From Mucilaginibacter gilvus (lineage in GTDB: Bacteria; Bacteroidota; Bacteroidia; Sphingobacteriales; Sphingobacteriaceae), in assembly GCF_004054195.1 (NCBI RefSeq), contig NZ_SBIW01000030.1:1-64000 (forward strand): a stretch of 64,000 nt of DNA. The letters run 5' to 3'. Position numbers and translations under genes: made by a program. This document shows, in pieces, positions 1-7,137 of this stretch (its first letter is position 1; each line of letters begins with the position of its first letter). The notes under the pieces were generated by a model. The model saw only the letters and a program-made list of their open reading frames with translations, had not been told where the DNA came from and did not search any database.

Positions 1-135
1 GCGCGTAACGTAAAACTTTTTGAGTATACTAACATGGCAATACAGTACCTGGCCATAGTAGCTAAAATTGAACAGAAACAAGAAGAACTGGACCGTATAA
101 AAGCGCAGATAGCAAGTGAAATGTACCCGGGCTAA
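1..135 (+). pseudogene. 3' end of an unrecognised gene, continuing in broken form
   Basis: Frame 1 is open from the window edge to a TAA at 133-135 and encodes 44 residues that end in a charged, helix-like segment (EQKQEELDRIKAQIASEM). The next open frame begins 18 bases later in a different frame and also lacks a clear ribosome binding site. The two may once have been one reading frame that has since been frameshifted. I do not recognise the family. Confidence 0.35.
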
Positions 136-152
136 TTACTTACAGAAGTTTT

Positions 153-560
153 ATGTACGCCCTGTACCAGGATTTTAAAAGCTTTGTGCTAAAGTATATT
201 CACCAGGAAAACCGCGCCTTTATTTATTGGGCGCAGCAAGATAACAAGTTGAATATAACCGACGATTCATTCACAGGTTTAGGACTAGCGCATTCTAAAC
301 TCAAAGGCGACATTATTACTAAGATAAACACGTATAGCGACCCAAAACAACAACTTACAGATGTGATGATAAAGTTGCTGCCCGATGCCCGGCAAGAGCA
401 ATTTCAAAAATTTAAGACCGATAGAACTATCACTTTTAACATACCTACAGATGATGTTAACTTTTTGGGGTGGAGCAATGTAATGCTCACCAATTTCAGG
501 ATCTACATCAATGGGGCTATGACGATATCAACTCCCTGGATAACGCTATGCAAGGAATAG
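153..560 (+). pseudogene. Hypothetical protein fragment
   Basis: An open frame of 135 codons. Residues about 60-120 look like real protein (KINTYSDPKQQLTDVMIKL, then a beta-rich FNIPTDDVNFLGWSNVMLTNFRIYINGA). That last piece loosely resembles segments of very large Tc-toxin-like Bacteroidota proteins, but I cannot assign a family. The frame loses sense after INGA (about 525), and the next codons belong to a P-type ATPase fragment in another frame. I read it as the middle of a larger dead gene. A genuine small gene cannot be excluded. Confidence 0.35.
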
Positions 561-604
561 AAAGTGTTTTGCTTATCGCCGGTACTGATGAAGACAACCG
601 AATA

Positions 605-969
605 AGGCAACATCAGAAGTTAGAGAAAATCAAAGAATTGCAAGGCAGAGGCGAATTTGTAGCGATGACTGGCGATGGCGTTAACCATGCGCCTGCACTT
701 GCCCAGGTAGACCTTGGAATAGCAGTGGGTTCAGGAAGCGATATCGCGGCAGAAACAGCAGGAATAGTTTTAGTGAACAATAATCCAAAGGATATTGTAA
801 GTCTGATCTTATCTGGGCAACAGGCTATAATGTCATTGCCCTGCCGCTCGCGGCAGGTGTTTTTATAAATCCAGGCATAGTATTAAGTCCGGCGGCTGGT
901 GCTGGACTGATGACGGTAAGTACCATAGTAGTAGCTATTAATGCGAGTATGCTGAAAATAAATGAATGA
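605..969 (+). pseudogene. Remnant of a CopB-type heavy-metal P-type ATPase (C-terminal part)
   Basis: From about 608, frame 2 encodes the P-domain end of a copper/silver P1B ATPase: HQKLEKIKELQ, then VAMTGDGVNHAPALAQVDLGIAVGSG and AAETAGIVLVNNNPKDIV. The sense continues in frame 1 from 814 as WATGYNVIALPLAAGV, then LSPAAGAGLMTVSTIVVAINA to a stop at 967-969, which is the last membrane pair of the family. About 20 residues between the two pieces are missing and the frame is shifted. The invariant GDGxND motif reads GDGVNH, so the metal-binding Asp is lost. The N-terminal 500 or so residues are absent. The remnant lies just upstream of the Met-rich protein. Confidence 0.8.
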
Positions 970-1028
970 ATTCATAAACGTGGCCTAATTAATGGGTGTT
1001 GATATTAGTAAAACTAACCAAAGAAAAC

Positions 1029-1382
1029 ATGAAAAGAATTATGATCGCTTTAACTGCGGTTACATTAAGTTGTAGCGCAATGGCACAAACCAAGATGTCC
1101 GACACTTCCATGCATAAGATGTCGCACGGGTCAATGAAAAAAATGAATCACTCGGTGATGATGATGAATGGCAAAATGATGACGATGATGCATGGTAAAA
1201 GTATGCCCATGACCAAAACAATGACCATGACAAATGGAACTATGGTGATGGCAGACGGTACCGTAAAAATGAAAGACGGTAAAACCATGATGTTAAAAGA
1301 AGGCCAATGCGTTATGATGAGTGGCAAAATGATGAAAATGCCCATGAAAAAAGGTATGATGCATGATAAGATGAAAATGTAA
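1029..1382 (+). CDS. Met-rich periplasmic protein, DUF6799-like, probable copper binder
   Basis: A 117-residue protein starting at the ATG at 1029; an upstream in-frame ATG at 996 would put 11 residues before the signal peptide. Residues 1-20 (MKRIMIALTAVTLSCSAMAQ) form a signal peptide. The mature part is very rich in Met, Lys and His, with repeated MMxNGKMM, MTNGTMVMADGTVKMKDGKTMM units like DUF6799. Methionine clusters in oxidising compartments usually bind Cu(I) or Ag(I). The adjacent CopB-type ATPase remnant fits a copper-handling origin. Metal binding is inferred, not shown. Confidence 0.65.
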   Translation: MKRIMIALTAVTLSCSAMAQTKMSDTSMHKMSHGSMKKMNHSVMMMNGKMMTMMHGKSMPMTKTMTMTNGTMVMADGTVKMKDGKTMMLKEGQCVMMSGKMMKMPMKKGMMHDKMKM

Positions 1383-1411
1383 TTCACACTTATCATCTCG
1401 CTTATCATAAC

Positions 1412-1447
1412 GGTATAAGCCGCTCTTTAACAGGGGCGGCTTATACC
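1412..1447 (+). terminator. Terminator-like hairpin after the Met-rich gene
   Basis: A perfect 12-bp stem (1412-1423 with 1436-1447) and a 12-nt loop lie 30 bases after the stop codon. The downstream sequence is AT-rich but has no long T run, so termination strength is uncertain. Confidence 0.65.
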
Positions 1448-1624
1448 TCTATAACAATTAAATAAAAATCAGTATTCCGAATTGTGAAACTAGCACGTTC
1501 ATATTATTAATGTCTATTATTGGGATATTCCGGAAAGCCTGACCATGCGATTCCTTGGGGCCAGTTTCTTTCATCAACTGCCTTTTGAAGTTGCTAAAAT
1601 CTTTGATCCCGGAGCGCTGCGCCA

Positions 1625-1915
1625 TATAATTGTACCATTTTCATTAGTTCTACTACAGCATCGGCGGCACCCTTTCCTGCCGGAAACCGAGCAAGCTACT
1701 AATCAGCCCAATTGTCAGGATGATCACAGTATTCAATACATCGCCCAGGGCAGCAGATAAGATCGCAGCAACAATCAGCATGATTGTGATCGGGCTTTTG
1801 AATTGGGACAATAAAAGTAAGAAACCAGAGCTGTTTGCTGTTGTTTTTAACGTATTTATGCCAAACTGTTTGAGCCGGACCGCCGCTTCTGTTCTGTTTG
1901 TGTTATTGCTGCCAT
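1625..1915 (-). pseudogene. Remnant of the N-terminus of an MgtA-like cation P-type ATPase
   Basis: The minus strand encodes RLKQFGINTLKTTANSS, then LLLLSQFKSPITIMLIVAAILSAALGDVLNTVIILTIGLISSLLGFRQE. This is the cation-ATPase N-domain plus first transmembrane pair of MgtA/PMA-type pumps. A one-base shift follows and the sense continues as KGAADAVVELMKMVQ before the homology is lost near 1625. A likely original ATG at 1915-1913 overlaps the last codons of xfp, which points to translational coupling in the ancestral operon. A second shift lies just after this start. Everything from the phosphorylation domain onward is gone. Confidence 0.75.
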
Positions 1916-4287
1916 TTCCAGTTCCTGATCTCGGGCATATCCTCCCCGTTTAAATCAATGTATTCCTTATGTTGAGTTAGCTTATCTTGTAACGATTGTT
2001 TGAGGTAAGTGCCCCTACTTCCGGTCTGTGGCAGTCGGTCAATGGCATCCATCACCAAATGAAACCGGTCCATTTCATTTAATACCGTCATATCAAATGA
2101 CGTAGTAATCGTTCCTTCCTCCTTGTAGCCCCGGACATGAATATTATGGTTATTGGTCCGGTTATACGTTAAACGGTGAATTAGCCACGGGTAGCCGTGG
2201 AAGGCAAAAATGACAGGTTTATTTGTGGTGAATAACGAATCAAAGTCTTTATCGTTCAGGCCATGCGGATGATCAACCTGTCTTTCTAGTTTGAGCAGAT
2301 CGACTACATTGATCACACGAATTTTTAGTTCCGGCAAATGCTCGCGCAAAATAGCCACAGCTGCTAAAGTTTCCAGTGTAGGTACATCGCCGCTACAGGC
2401 CATCACTAAGTCGGTTTCACAGTCCTGGTCATTACTGGCCCAATCCCAGATACCGATACCCCGGGTACAATGATCCACGGCTTCTTCCATATTCAGCCAC
2501 TGCGGCGAAGGGTGTTTGCCCGCGATGATTACATTGACATAATGCCTGCTGCGCAAACAATGATCCATAATGGACAATAAGCAATTGCTATCCGGTGCCA
2601 GATAAACCCTCACGATCTCCGACTTTTTGTTGATAACATGATCAATAAAACCAGGATCCTGGTGGGTAAAGCCGTTATGATCCTGACGCCATACCGTCGA
2701 AGTCAGTAGAATATTGAGTGAGGCAATTTTTCTTCTCCATGGAATCTCCAGTGTCATCTTTAACCACTTAGCATGCTGGTTGAACATCGAATCAACAATA
2801 TGGATAAAAGCCTCATAACAATTGAATAGCCCGTGCCTACCGGTAAGCAGATAACCTTCCAGCCAGCCTTCGCATTGGTGCTCGCTCAGCATTTCCATCA
2901 CCCGGCCTGCTGGAGCCAGGAACTCGTCATGTTCTTTTATGCCAGCGTTCCATTGCCGGTCGGTCACAGCAAATACTTCTTCCAGGCGATTGGAAACCGT
3001 TTCGTCTGGCCCAAAAATGCGGAAGTTATCCGGGTTCAGCTTAATCAGGTCCCGCAAAAAACGGCCGCTGACATGCACATCACCTTCACCGGTGATGCCA
3101 TGGTCTTTCACATCAACCATGTAATCCCTGAATTCCGGGATCCGGAGGTCGTGCATTAACAATCCACCGTTCGCCTGCGGATTGGCCCCCATCCGGCGGT
3201 TGCCTTTTGGTACAAGGTCAGTCAGTTCAGCTTTTAAGGTACCGTTATTATCAAAAAGTTCTTCCGGATGATAGCTTTTCATCCAGCTTTCCAACTGCTG
3301 CAAATGTTCGGCAGGTGCCGAAGCAGATACGGATATTGGTACCTGGTGCGAACGGAATGTCCCTTCGATCTGCTGGCCATCTACCGTTTTAGGGCCTGTC
3401 CAGCCTTTGGGAGATCGCAGGATGATCATAGGCCAGCGTGGTCTTGCCAGATCATTATTATCGGCGCGTTGTTTGATCGCTTGAATTTGAGTAATAGCTT
3501 CGTCCAAAGCCGCGGCCATCAGTTGATGCATCACCATAGGGTCGTCACCCTCTACAAAAATCGGATTCCAGCCATAGCCGCGGAACAGTTGCTCTAACTC
3601 TTCGTGTGTGATCCTCGCTAAAACCGTTGGATTTGATATTTTATAACCGTTTAAATGGAGTATTGGTAATACGGTACCGTCTGTTAGCGGGTTTAAGAAT
3701 TTATTAGAATGCCAGGCGGTTGCCAAAGGCCCGGTCTCCGCTTCACCATCTCCAACTACACAGGCAACAATTAATTTGGGGTTATCCAAAACTGCGCCAA
3801 AAGCATGGCTCAAAGAATAACCCAATTCACCACCCTCGTGGATTGATCCCGGCGTTTGCGGCGAAGCATGGCTGGAAATACCGCCAGGATAGGAGAATTG
3901 GGTAAATAGTTTTTTTAATCCGTCTTCATCCGCAGTGATCGCAGGATATACCTCGCTATAAGTTCCCTCAAGGTAAGTACCGGCCACAACAGCCGGACCA
4001 CCATGACCAGGCCCGGAAATATAGATCATATCCAGGTCGTGCTGTTTAATGGTCCGGTTTAGGTGTGTATAGATAAAATTTTGGCCAGGGGTAGTGCCCC
4101 AATGCCCGAGCAGCATGTTTTTGATATGCTCCAGTTTAAGCGGCTTCTTCAATAAAGGGTTATCGCGCAGGTAAAGCTGGCCAACCGATAAGTAATTAGC
4201 GGCGCGCCAATAGGCATGAATGTTTTTTAACAGACTCGCGGATAAAGGCGCGGCTTGATTTGTTGCAGTTTCGGGTACGATATTCAT
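1903..4287 (-). CDS. xfp: Xylulose-5-phosphate/fructose-6-phosphate phosphoketolase
   Basis: A 794-residue thiamine-diphosphate enzyme of full family length. It splits xylulose 5-phosphate or fructose 6-phosphate with phosphate, giving acetyl phosphate plus glyceraldehyde 3-phosphate or erythrose 4-phosphate, in the cytoplasm. Family signatures are visible: ISGPGHGGPAVVAGTYLEGTYSEVYP near residue 90, the ThDP-binding GDGEAETGPLATAWHSNKFLNP near 185, EGTFRSHQVP, and QDHNGFTHQDPGF in the pyrimidine domain. It lies 25 bases downstream of ackA on the same strand, so acetyl phosphate can pass straight to ATP synthesis. The gene looks intact although both outer neighbours of the operon are broken. 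Confidence 0.96.
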   Translation of the reverse strand: MNIVPETATNQAAPLSASLLKNIHAYWRAANYLSVGQLYLRDNPLLKKPLKLEHIKNMLLGHWGTTPGQNFIYTHLNRTIKQHDLDMIYISGPGHGGPAVVAGTYLEGTYSEVYPAITADEDGLKKLFTQFSYPGGISSHASPQTPGSIHEGGELGYSLSHAFGAVLDNPKLIVACVVGDGEAETGPLATAWHSNKFLNPLTDGTVLPILHLNGYKISNPTVLARITHEELEQLFRGYGWNPIFVEGDDPMVMHQLMAAALDEAITQIQAIKQRADNNDLARPRWPMIILRSPKGWTGPKTVDGQQIEGTFRSHQVPISVSASAPAEHLQQLESWMKSYHPEELFDNNGTLKAELTDLVPKGNRRMGANPQANGGLLMHDLRIPEFRDYMVDVKDHGITGEGDVHVSGRFLRDLIKLNPDNFRIFGPDETVSNRLEEVFAVTDRQWNAGIKEHDEFLAPAGRVMEMLSEHQCEGWLEGYLLTGRHGLFNCYEAFIHIVDSMFNQHAKWLKMTLEIPWRRKIASLNILLTSTVWRQDHNGFTHQDPGFIDHVINKKSEIVRVYLAPDSNCLLSIMDHCLRSRHYVNVIIAGKHPSPQWLNMEEAVDHCTRGIGIWDWASNDQDCETDLVMACSGDVPTLETLAAVAILREHLPELKIRVINVVDLLKLERQVDHPHGLNDKDFDSLFTTNKPVIFAFHGYPWLIHRLTYNRTNNHNIHVRGYKEEGTITTSFDMTVLNEMDRFHLVMDAIDRLPQTGSRGTYLKQSLQDKLTQHKEYIDLNGEDMPEIRNWKWQQ

Positions 4288-4312
4288 CTTTGATTTTTTT
4301 TGTAGAAGTCAA

Positions 4313-5479
4313 TTATTTCCGGGCGGTCATTTCGCTGACGGTTTTGGCAATCATCCATTCTTCATCCGTAGGGATGATACGAACTGTTACCTTTCCGGTA
4401 GCTGTCGAGATGAGGTCGTTATTTTTGTTATTCAGTTTTTTATCCAGTTCAATGCCTAAAAAGTCCATATTTTCGCAAATTCGCGACCGAATGATCGGAG
4501 CGTTCTCGCCAATCCCCCCGGAAAAAATAAGCGTATCCAAACCACCCAATACCGCCGAATAGGCTCCGATCCATTTTTTGAGCTGGTAGCAAAAGTGATT
4601 GACAGCGTCAGCAGCCTTTGTATCGTTGTCTTCCTGTTGCAACAGGTCGCCCATATCACCACTGGTGCCGGATATGCCCAGCAAACCGGACTCATGGTTG
4701 ATGAGGTGGTTGAACTGATTGGGACTTAGTTTTTCTTTTATGATCATTACCCAGGCTACACCGGGATCAAGATCGCCGGAACGGCTGCTCATGGGTAAAC
4801 CACCAGCTGGGGTAAAGCCCATACTGGTATCGATGCTTTTGCCTTTGTATACCGCAGTCAAACTTGCGCCGTTGCCTAAGTGTGCGATAATGACACGACC
4901 ATGCGCTACTTTTTTACCGGCTATCTTTTCCAGTTCGTTCATTAGATATTGGCAAGAAATGCCATGAAAGCCATATTTATGTACACCATGTTTTCCAAAG
5001 CGGCGCGGAATGGGCAGTAGTTTGGCTACGGTTGGCATATCCTGGTGAAAGAAAGTATCGAAACAGGCATATTGCCGTGTTTTAGGGTGGCGCTTTTGAA
5101 AGGCCTCGATCAGTTTGATTTCGTTGGGCAGGTGATCAGGATCATAGGGAATAATTTCTTTTAGGTCTGCAAGTAAAGCAGGCGTGATCAAAGCCGGGGC
5201 GGTATGCTCCATCCCATGTACCACACGATGTCCTATGGCTTTTATTTTTTTTGGATCCACCTTTAAATCCAGCCATTCCATCAAATGATTGATAGCTGAT
5301 AGATAATCAGTGGCTTTGATGGATAATGTATCCTGTTCCTCTTTTTGTTTAAATATTAGCTGAACCCCAGGTAAACCGATTCGAGTCACCTGCCCGCTCA
5401 TAATTTTGACCAACGGGTTCCTAGTCTGATAAAGCGCGAATTTAATGCTGGATGATCCGCCGTTGACCGTTAATATCAT
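4313..5479 (-). CDS. ackA: Acetate kinase
   Basis: A 388-residue protein that converts acetyl phosphate and ADP to acetate and ATP. Visible motifs are the N-terminal NGGSSSIKFALY, GHRVVHG, HLGNGASLTAV, DTSMGFTPAGGLPMSSRSGDLDPG and the C-terminal GGIGENAP. The length is normal (about 390-400). Its ATG overlaps the stop of the upstream 124-aa gene by 4 bases (ATGA), and xfp follows 25 bases later, so the three genes are probably one transcript. No phosphotransacetylase gene is nearby, consistent with acetyl phosphate being supplied by phosphoketolase. Confidence 0.96.
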   Translation of the reverse strand: MILTVNGGSSSIKFALYQTRNPLVKIMSGQVTRIGLPGVQLIFKQKEEQDTLSIKATDYLSAINHLMEWLDLKVDPKKIKAIGHRVVHGMEHTAPALITPALLADLKEIIPYDPDHLPNEIKLIEAFQKRHPKTRQYACFDTFFHQDMPTVAKLLPIPRRFGKHGVHKYGFHGISCQYLMNELEKIAGKKVAHGRVIIAHLGNGASLTAVYKGKSIDTSMGFTPAGGLPMSSRSGDLDPGVAWVMIIKEKLSPNQFNHLINHESGLLGISGTSGDMGDLLQQEDNDTKAADAVNHFCYQLKKWIGAYSAVLGGLDTLIFSGGIGENAPIIRSRICENMDFLGIELDKKLNNKNNDLISTATGKVTVRIIPTDEEWMIAKTVSEMTARK

Positions 5480-5850
5480 ACCAAATGATCTGACGTGATG
5501 TTTACTAATGGTAAGCCTTCTTCGATTCTTTTCACATTCTCAATGTTCGAATAGATCAGATTGATGTTCAGATCCTCATAATGGTACATCCGGTATTGCA
5601 GCACGGTGCCCAAACCCGATTCTCCCTGACCTATAAGTTCGTCAATATATTTTAAAGCACCGGCCTTGGCCATTTCCTTAGCTTCGGAGCGCAGGCTGTA
5701 ATCCTTCCAAGTTTTACCATCAGGCAAGGACTTATCGACTGTTGTTAATTTCTCGGATCGAGGTAATTGGGAAGCGTTGCCAAACACTTCGGTTACCGAT
5801 GTCTCATTCCTAAAGACACGGAAATACCGTGTGCAAGTGCTATTGGACAT
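5476..5850 (-). CDS. Unknown 124-aa protein, translationally coupled to ackA
   Basis: An open frame of 124 codons whose stop overlaps the ackA start (ATGA). The protein is soluble, with no signal peptide or membrane segment. It has a helix-rich middle (RSEAKEMAKAGALKYIDELIGQGESGLG) and a C-terminal part LQYRMYHYEDLNINLIYSNIENVKRIEEGLPLVNI. I do not recognise the family. Its coupling to the phosphoketolase pathway suggests a regulatory or accessory role, which is only an inference. The ATG at 5850 is the first in-frame start and follows an AT-rich leader. Confidence 0.6.
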   Translation of the reverse strand: MSNSTCTRYFRVFRNETSVTEVFGNASQLPRSEKLTTVDKSLPDGKTWKDYSLRSEAKEMAKAGALKYIDELIGQGESGLGTVLQYRMYHYEDLNINLIYSNIENVKRIEEGLPLVNITSDHLV

Positions 5851-6006
5851 ATGAGTTTAATGCTTAAATATCACCGTTGAGAACCCAAACGGCTATAAGT
5901 AGATATATACAGAATTTATCAATTTACATGCGGTATATGTTATGATTATCCAACCGTTCGACAGGTTATTTGTTTGCCGGTAATCGCTTTCTTTTCATCG
6001 CTTTAA

Positions 6007-6371
6007 TTAGTTGTACATATGCTGATAATATTGATCGGCCAGACGGCTGGCCTCGAATGCCGGCACGATGTCCGTCGCTGCCTGCTTAACTATATTTAGC
6101 CATTGCGGTTGATCGCTATAATAGGTAGGAAGTACGGTTTTTTCTAAAACGGCCATCATGCTTTCGTATTCCAGCTTGTCTTTATCGTTAGCTGATTGGT
6201 CAGCTGCCGGTTATATGACAAAACAGTTTTCTTTGTCCCTGGCAAACTCAGGTACCCAGCCATCTGGCATCGATAGATTGATGGCACAGTTCATGGCTGC
6301 TGCCATGCCACTTGTACCAGAAGCTTCCCGGTACATCCTTGGATTGTTTAGCCAAACATCAGCTAGCGAGT
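6007..6371 (-). pseudogene. Remnant of the C-terminus of an alpha-glucan (glycogen) phosphorylase
   Basis: The minus strand reads ADVWLNNPRMYREASGTSGMAAAMNCAINLSMPDGW, matching the substrate and PLP-region signature of GT35 phosphorylases (DVWLNxPRRPxEASGTSGMKxAxNG). It continues as VPEFARDKENCFVI, meets an in-frame TAA, then PAADQSANDKDKLEYESMMAVLEKTVLPTYY and on to a natural-looking stop at 6009-6007. The PLP-binding Lys (SGMK) is replaced by Ala. The upstream 80-90% of the gene is missing; it ends abruptly near 6371 where a histidine-kinase fragment begins on the opposite strand. Confidence 0.8.
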
Positions 6372-6778
6372 GTTGTGAAAATGTGCTTAAAGAAACCGAT
6401 TTCACTTATAGTATTGAAAGTGATGCCACCCTGGAAGTTTACGCTGGCATTTCCCGCATTGAACAAGTCGTTACAAATTTTGTCACTAATGCGATGAAAT
6501 ATGCCCCTGATTCTAAAGACATCAAGATTCAAATCGAAAGATTTCCCGGCATGGTAAAAGTTTCAGTTATTGATAAGGGTGCCGGAATTCCGGCAAAAAA
6601 CTTACCTTCCCTATTTGACCGATATTATAGAGTAGATCACAGTGGGGATACTTATACAGGCCTGGGGCTTGGGCTCTATTTATGTTCTGAAATTATTAAA
6701 AAACATAACGGGACGATTGGAGTAGATAGCGAAATAGGGATAGGAAGTACATTTTGGTTCACTTTGCCGACTTCATAA
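6372..6778 (+). pseudogene. 5'-truncated histidine kinase (HATPase domain only)
   Basis: From about 6372 the plus strand encodes the ATP-binding domain of a PAS-type histidine kinase: RIEQVVTNFVTNAMKYAPDSK (N box), VIDKGAGIPAKNLPSLFDRYYRVD (G1/F box), GLGLGLYLCSEIIKKHNGTIGVDSEIGIGSTFWFTLP (G2) and a stop at 6776-6778. It is closely similar to the C-terminus of the intact kinase at 7138-9396. Its PAS and phosphoacceptor regions are absent, replaced by antisense phosphorylase sequence. A longer open frame starting at 6158 is an accident of that fusion. Confidence 0.8.
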
Positions 6779-7137
6779 TATTCTATTATAGTGATAGGTG
6801 CTTCCCGATCTTTAAATATTTTATGAGTTGAGAGAGGAGATACTCGACCATCATCACCATTTCTTATACGTTTAAGTCTTCACTTTCAATTCCTTGTTTA
6901 AAACAAAACTTGTTTTAAACTGTCTATCAATCAAGCGATAATAATTGGAGAGTTATTTTTAAACATTAACACAGGACACTAGTATAAATACTTATTACAA
7001 AAGTCAATTAGCTAAAAATTAAGCAGGATAAATCCTGCTCCGACCACAATAATTACTTTCAATACGAGGAAAGAAAGCAAATTAGTGAAAGTTTGTTTTT
7101 TCATTTTTGTTGATTCAACAACCACAAAAAATGAAAA
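6779..7137. other. Noncoding gap before the PAS kinase
   Basis: AT-rich sequence with no convincing gene. It contains one perfect inverted repeat with 11-bp arms at 6896-6906 and 6910-6920 (GTTTAAAACAA / TTGTTTTAAAC), which could be an operator. I see no clear promoter or terminator. Confidence 0.5.
6896..6920. repeat. Perfect AT-rich inverted repeat
   Basis: Arms of 11 bp around a 3-nt spacer. It is 218 bases upstream of the kinase start and 118 bases after the kinase remnant. It may be a protein-binding site or a leftover of the island; nothing else supports a function. Confidence 0.5.

Noticed and set aside
1545..1953. Plus-strand open frames of 71 and 77 codons as genes
   Set aside because: The minus strand carries clear P-type ATPase and phosphoketolase sequence in the same place.
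6158..6371. 5' extension of the kinase fragment as a genuine N-terminus
   Set aside because: These bases are the antisense of a recognisable phosphorylase remnant, so the open frame is accidental.
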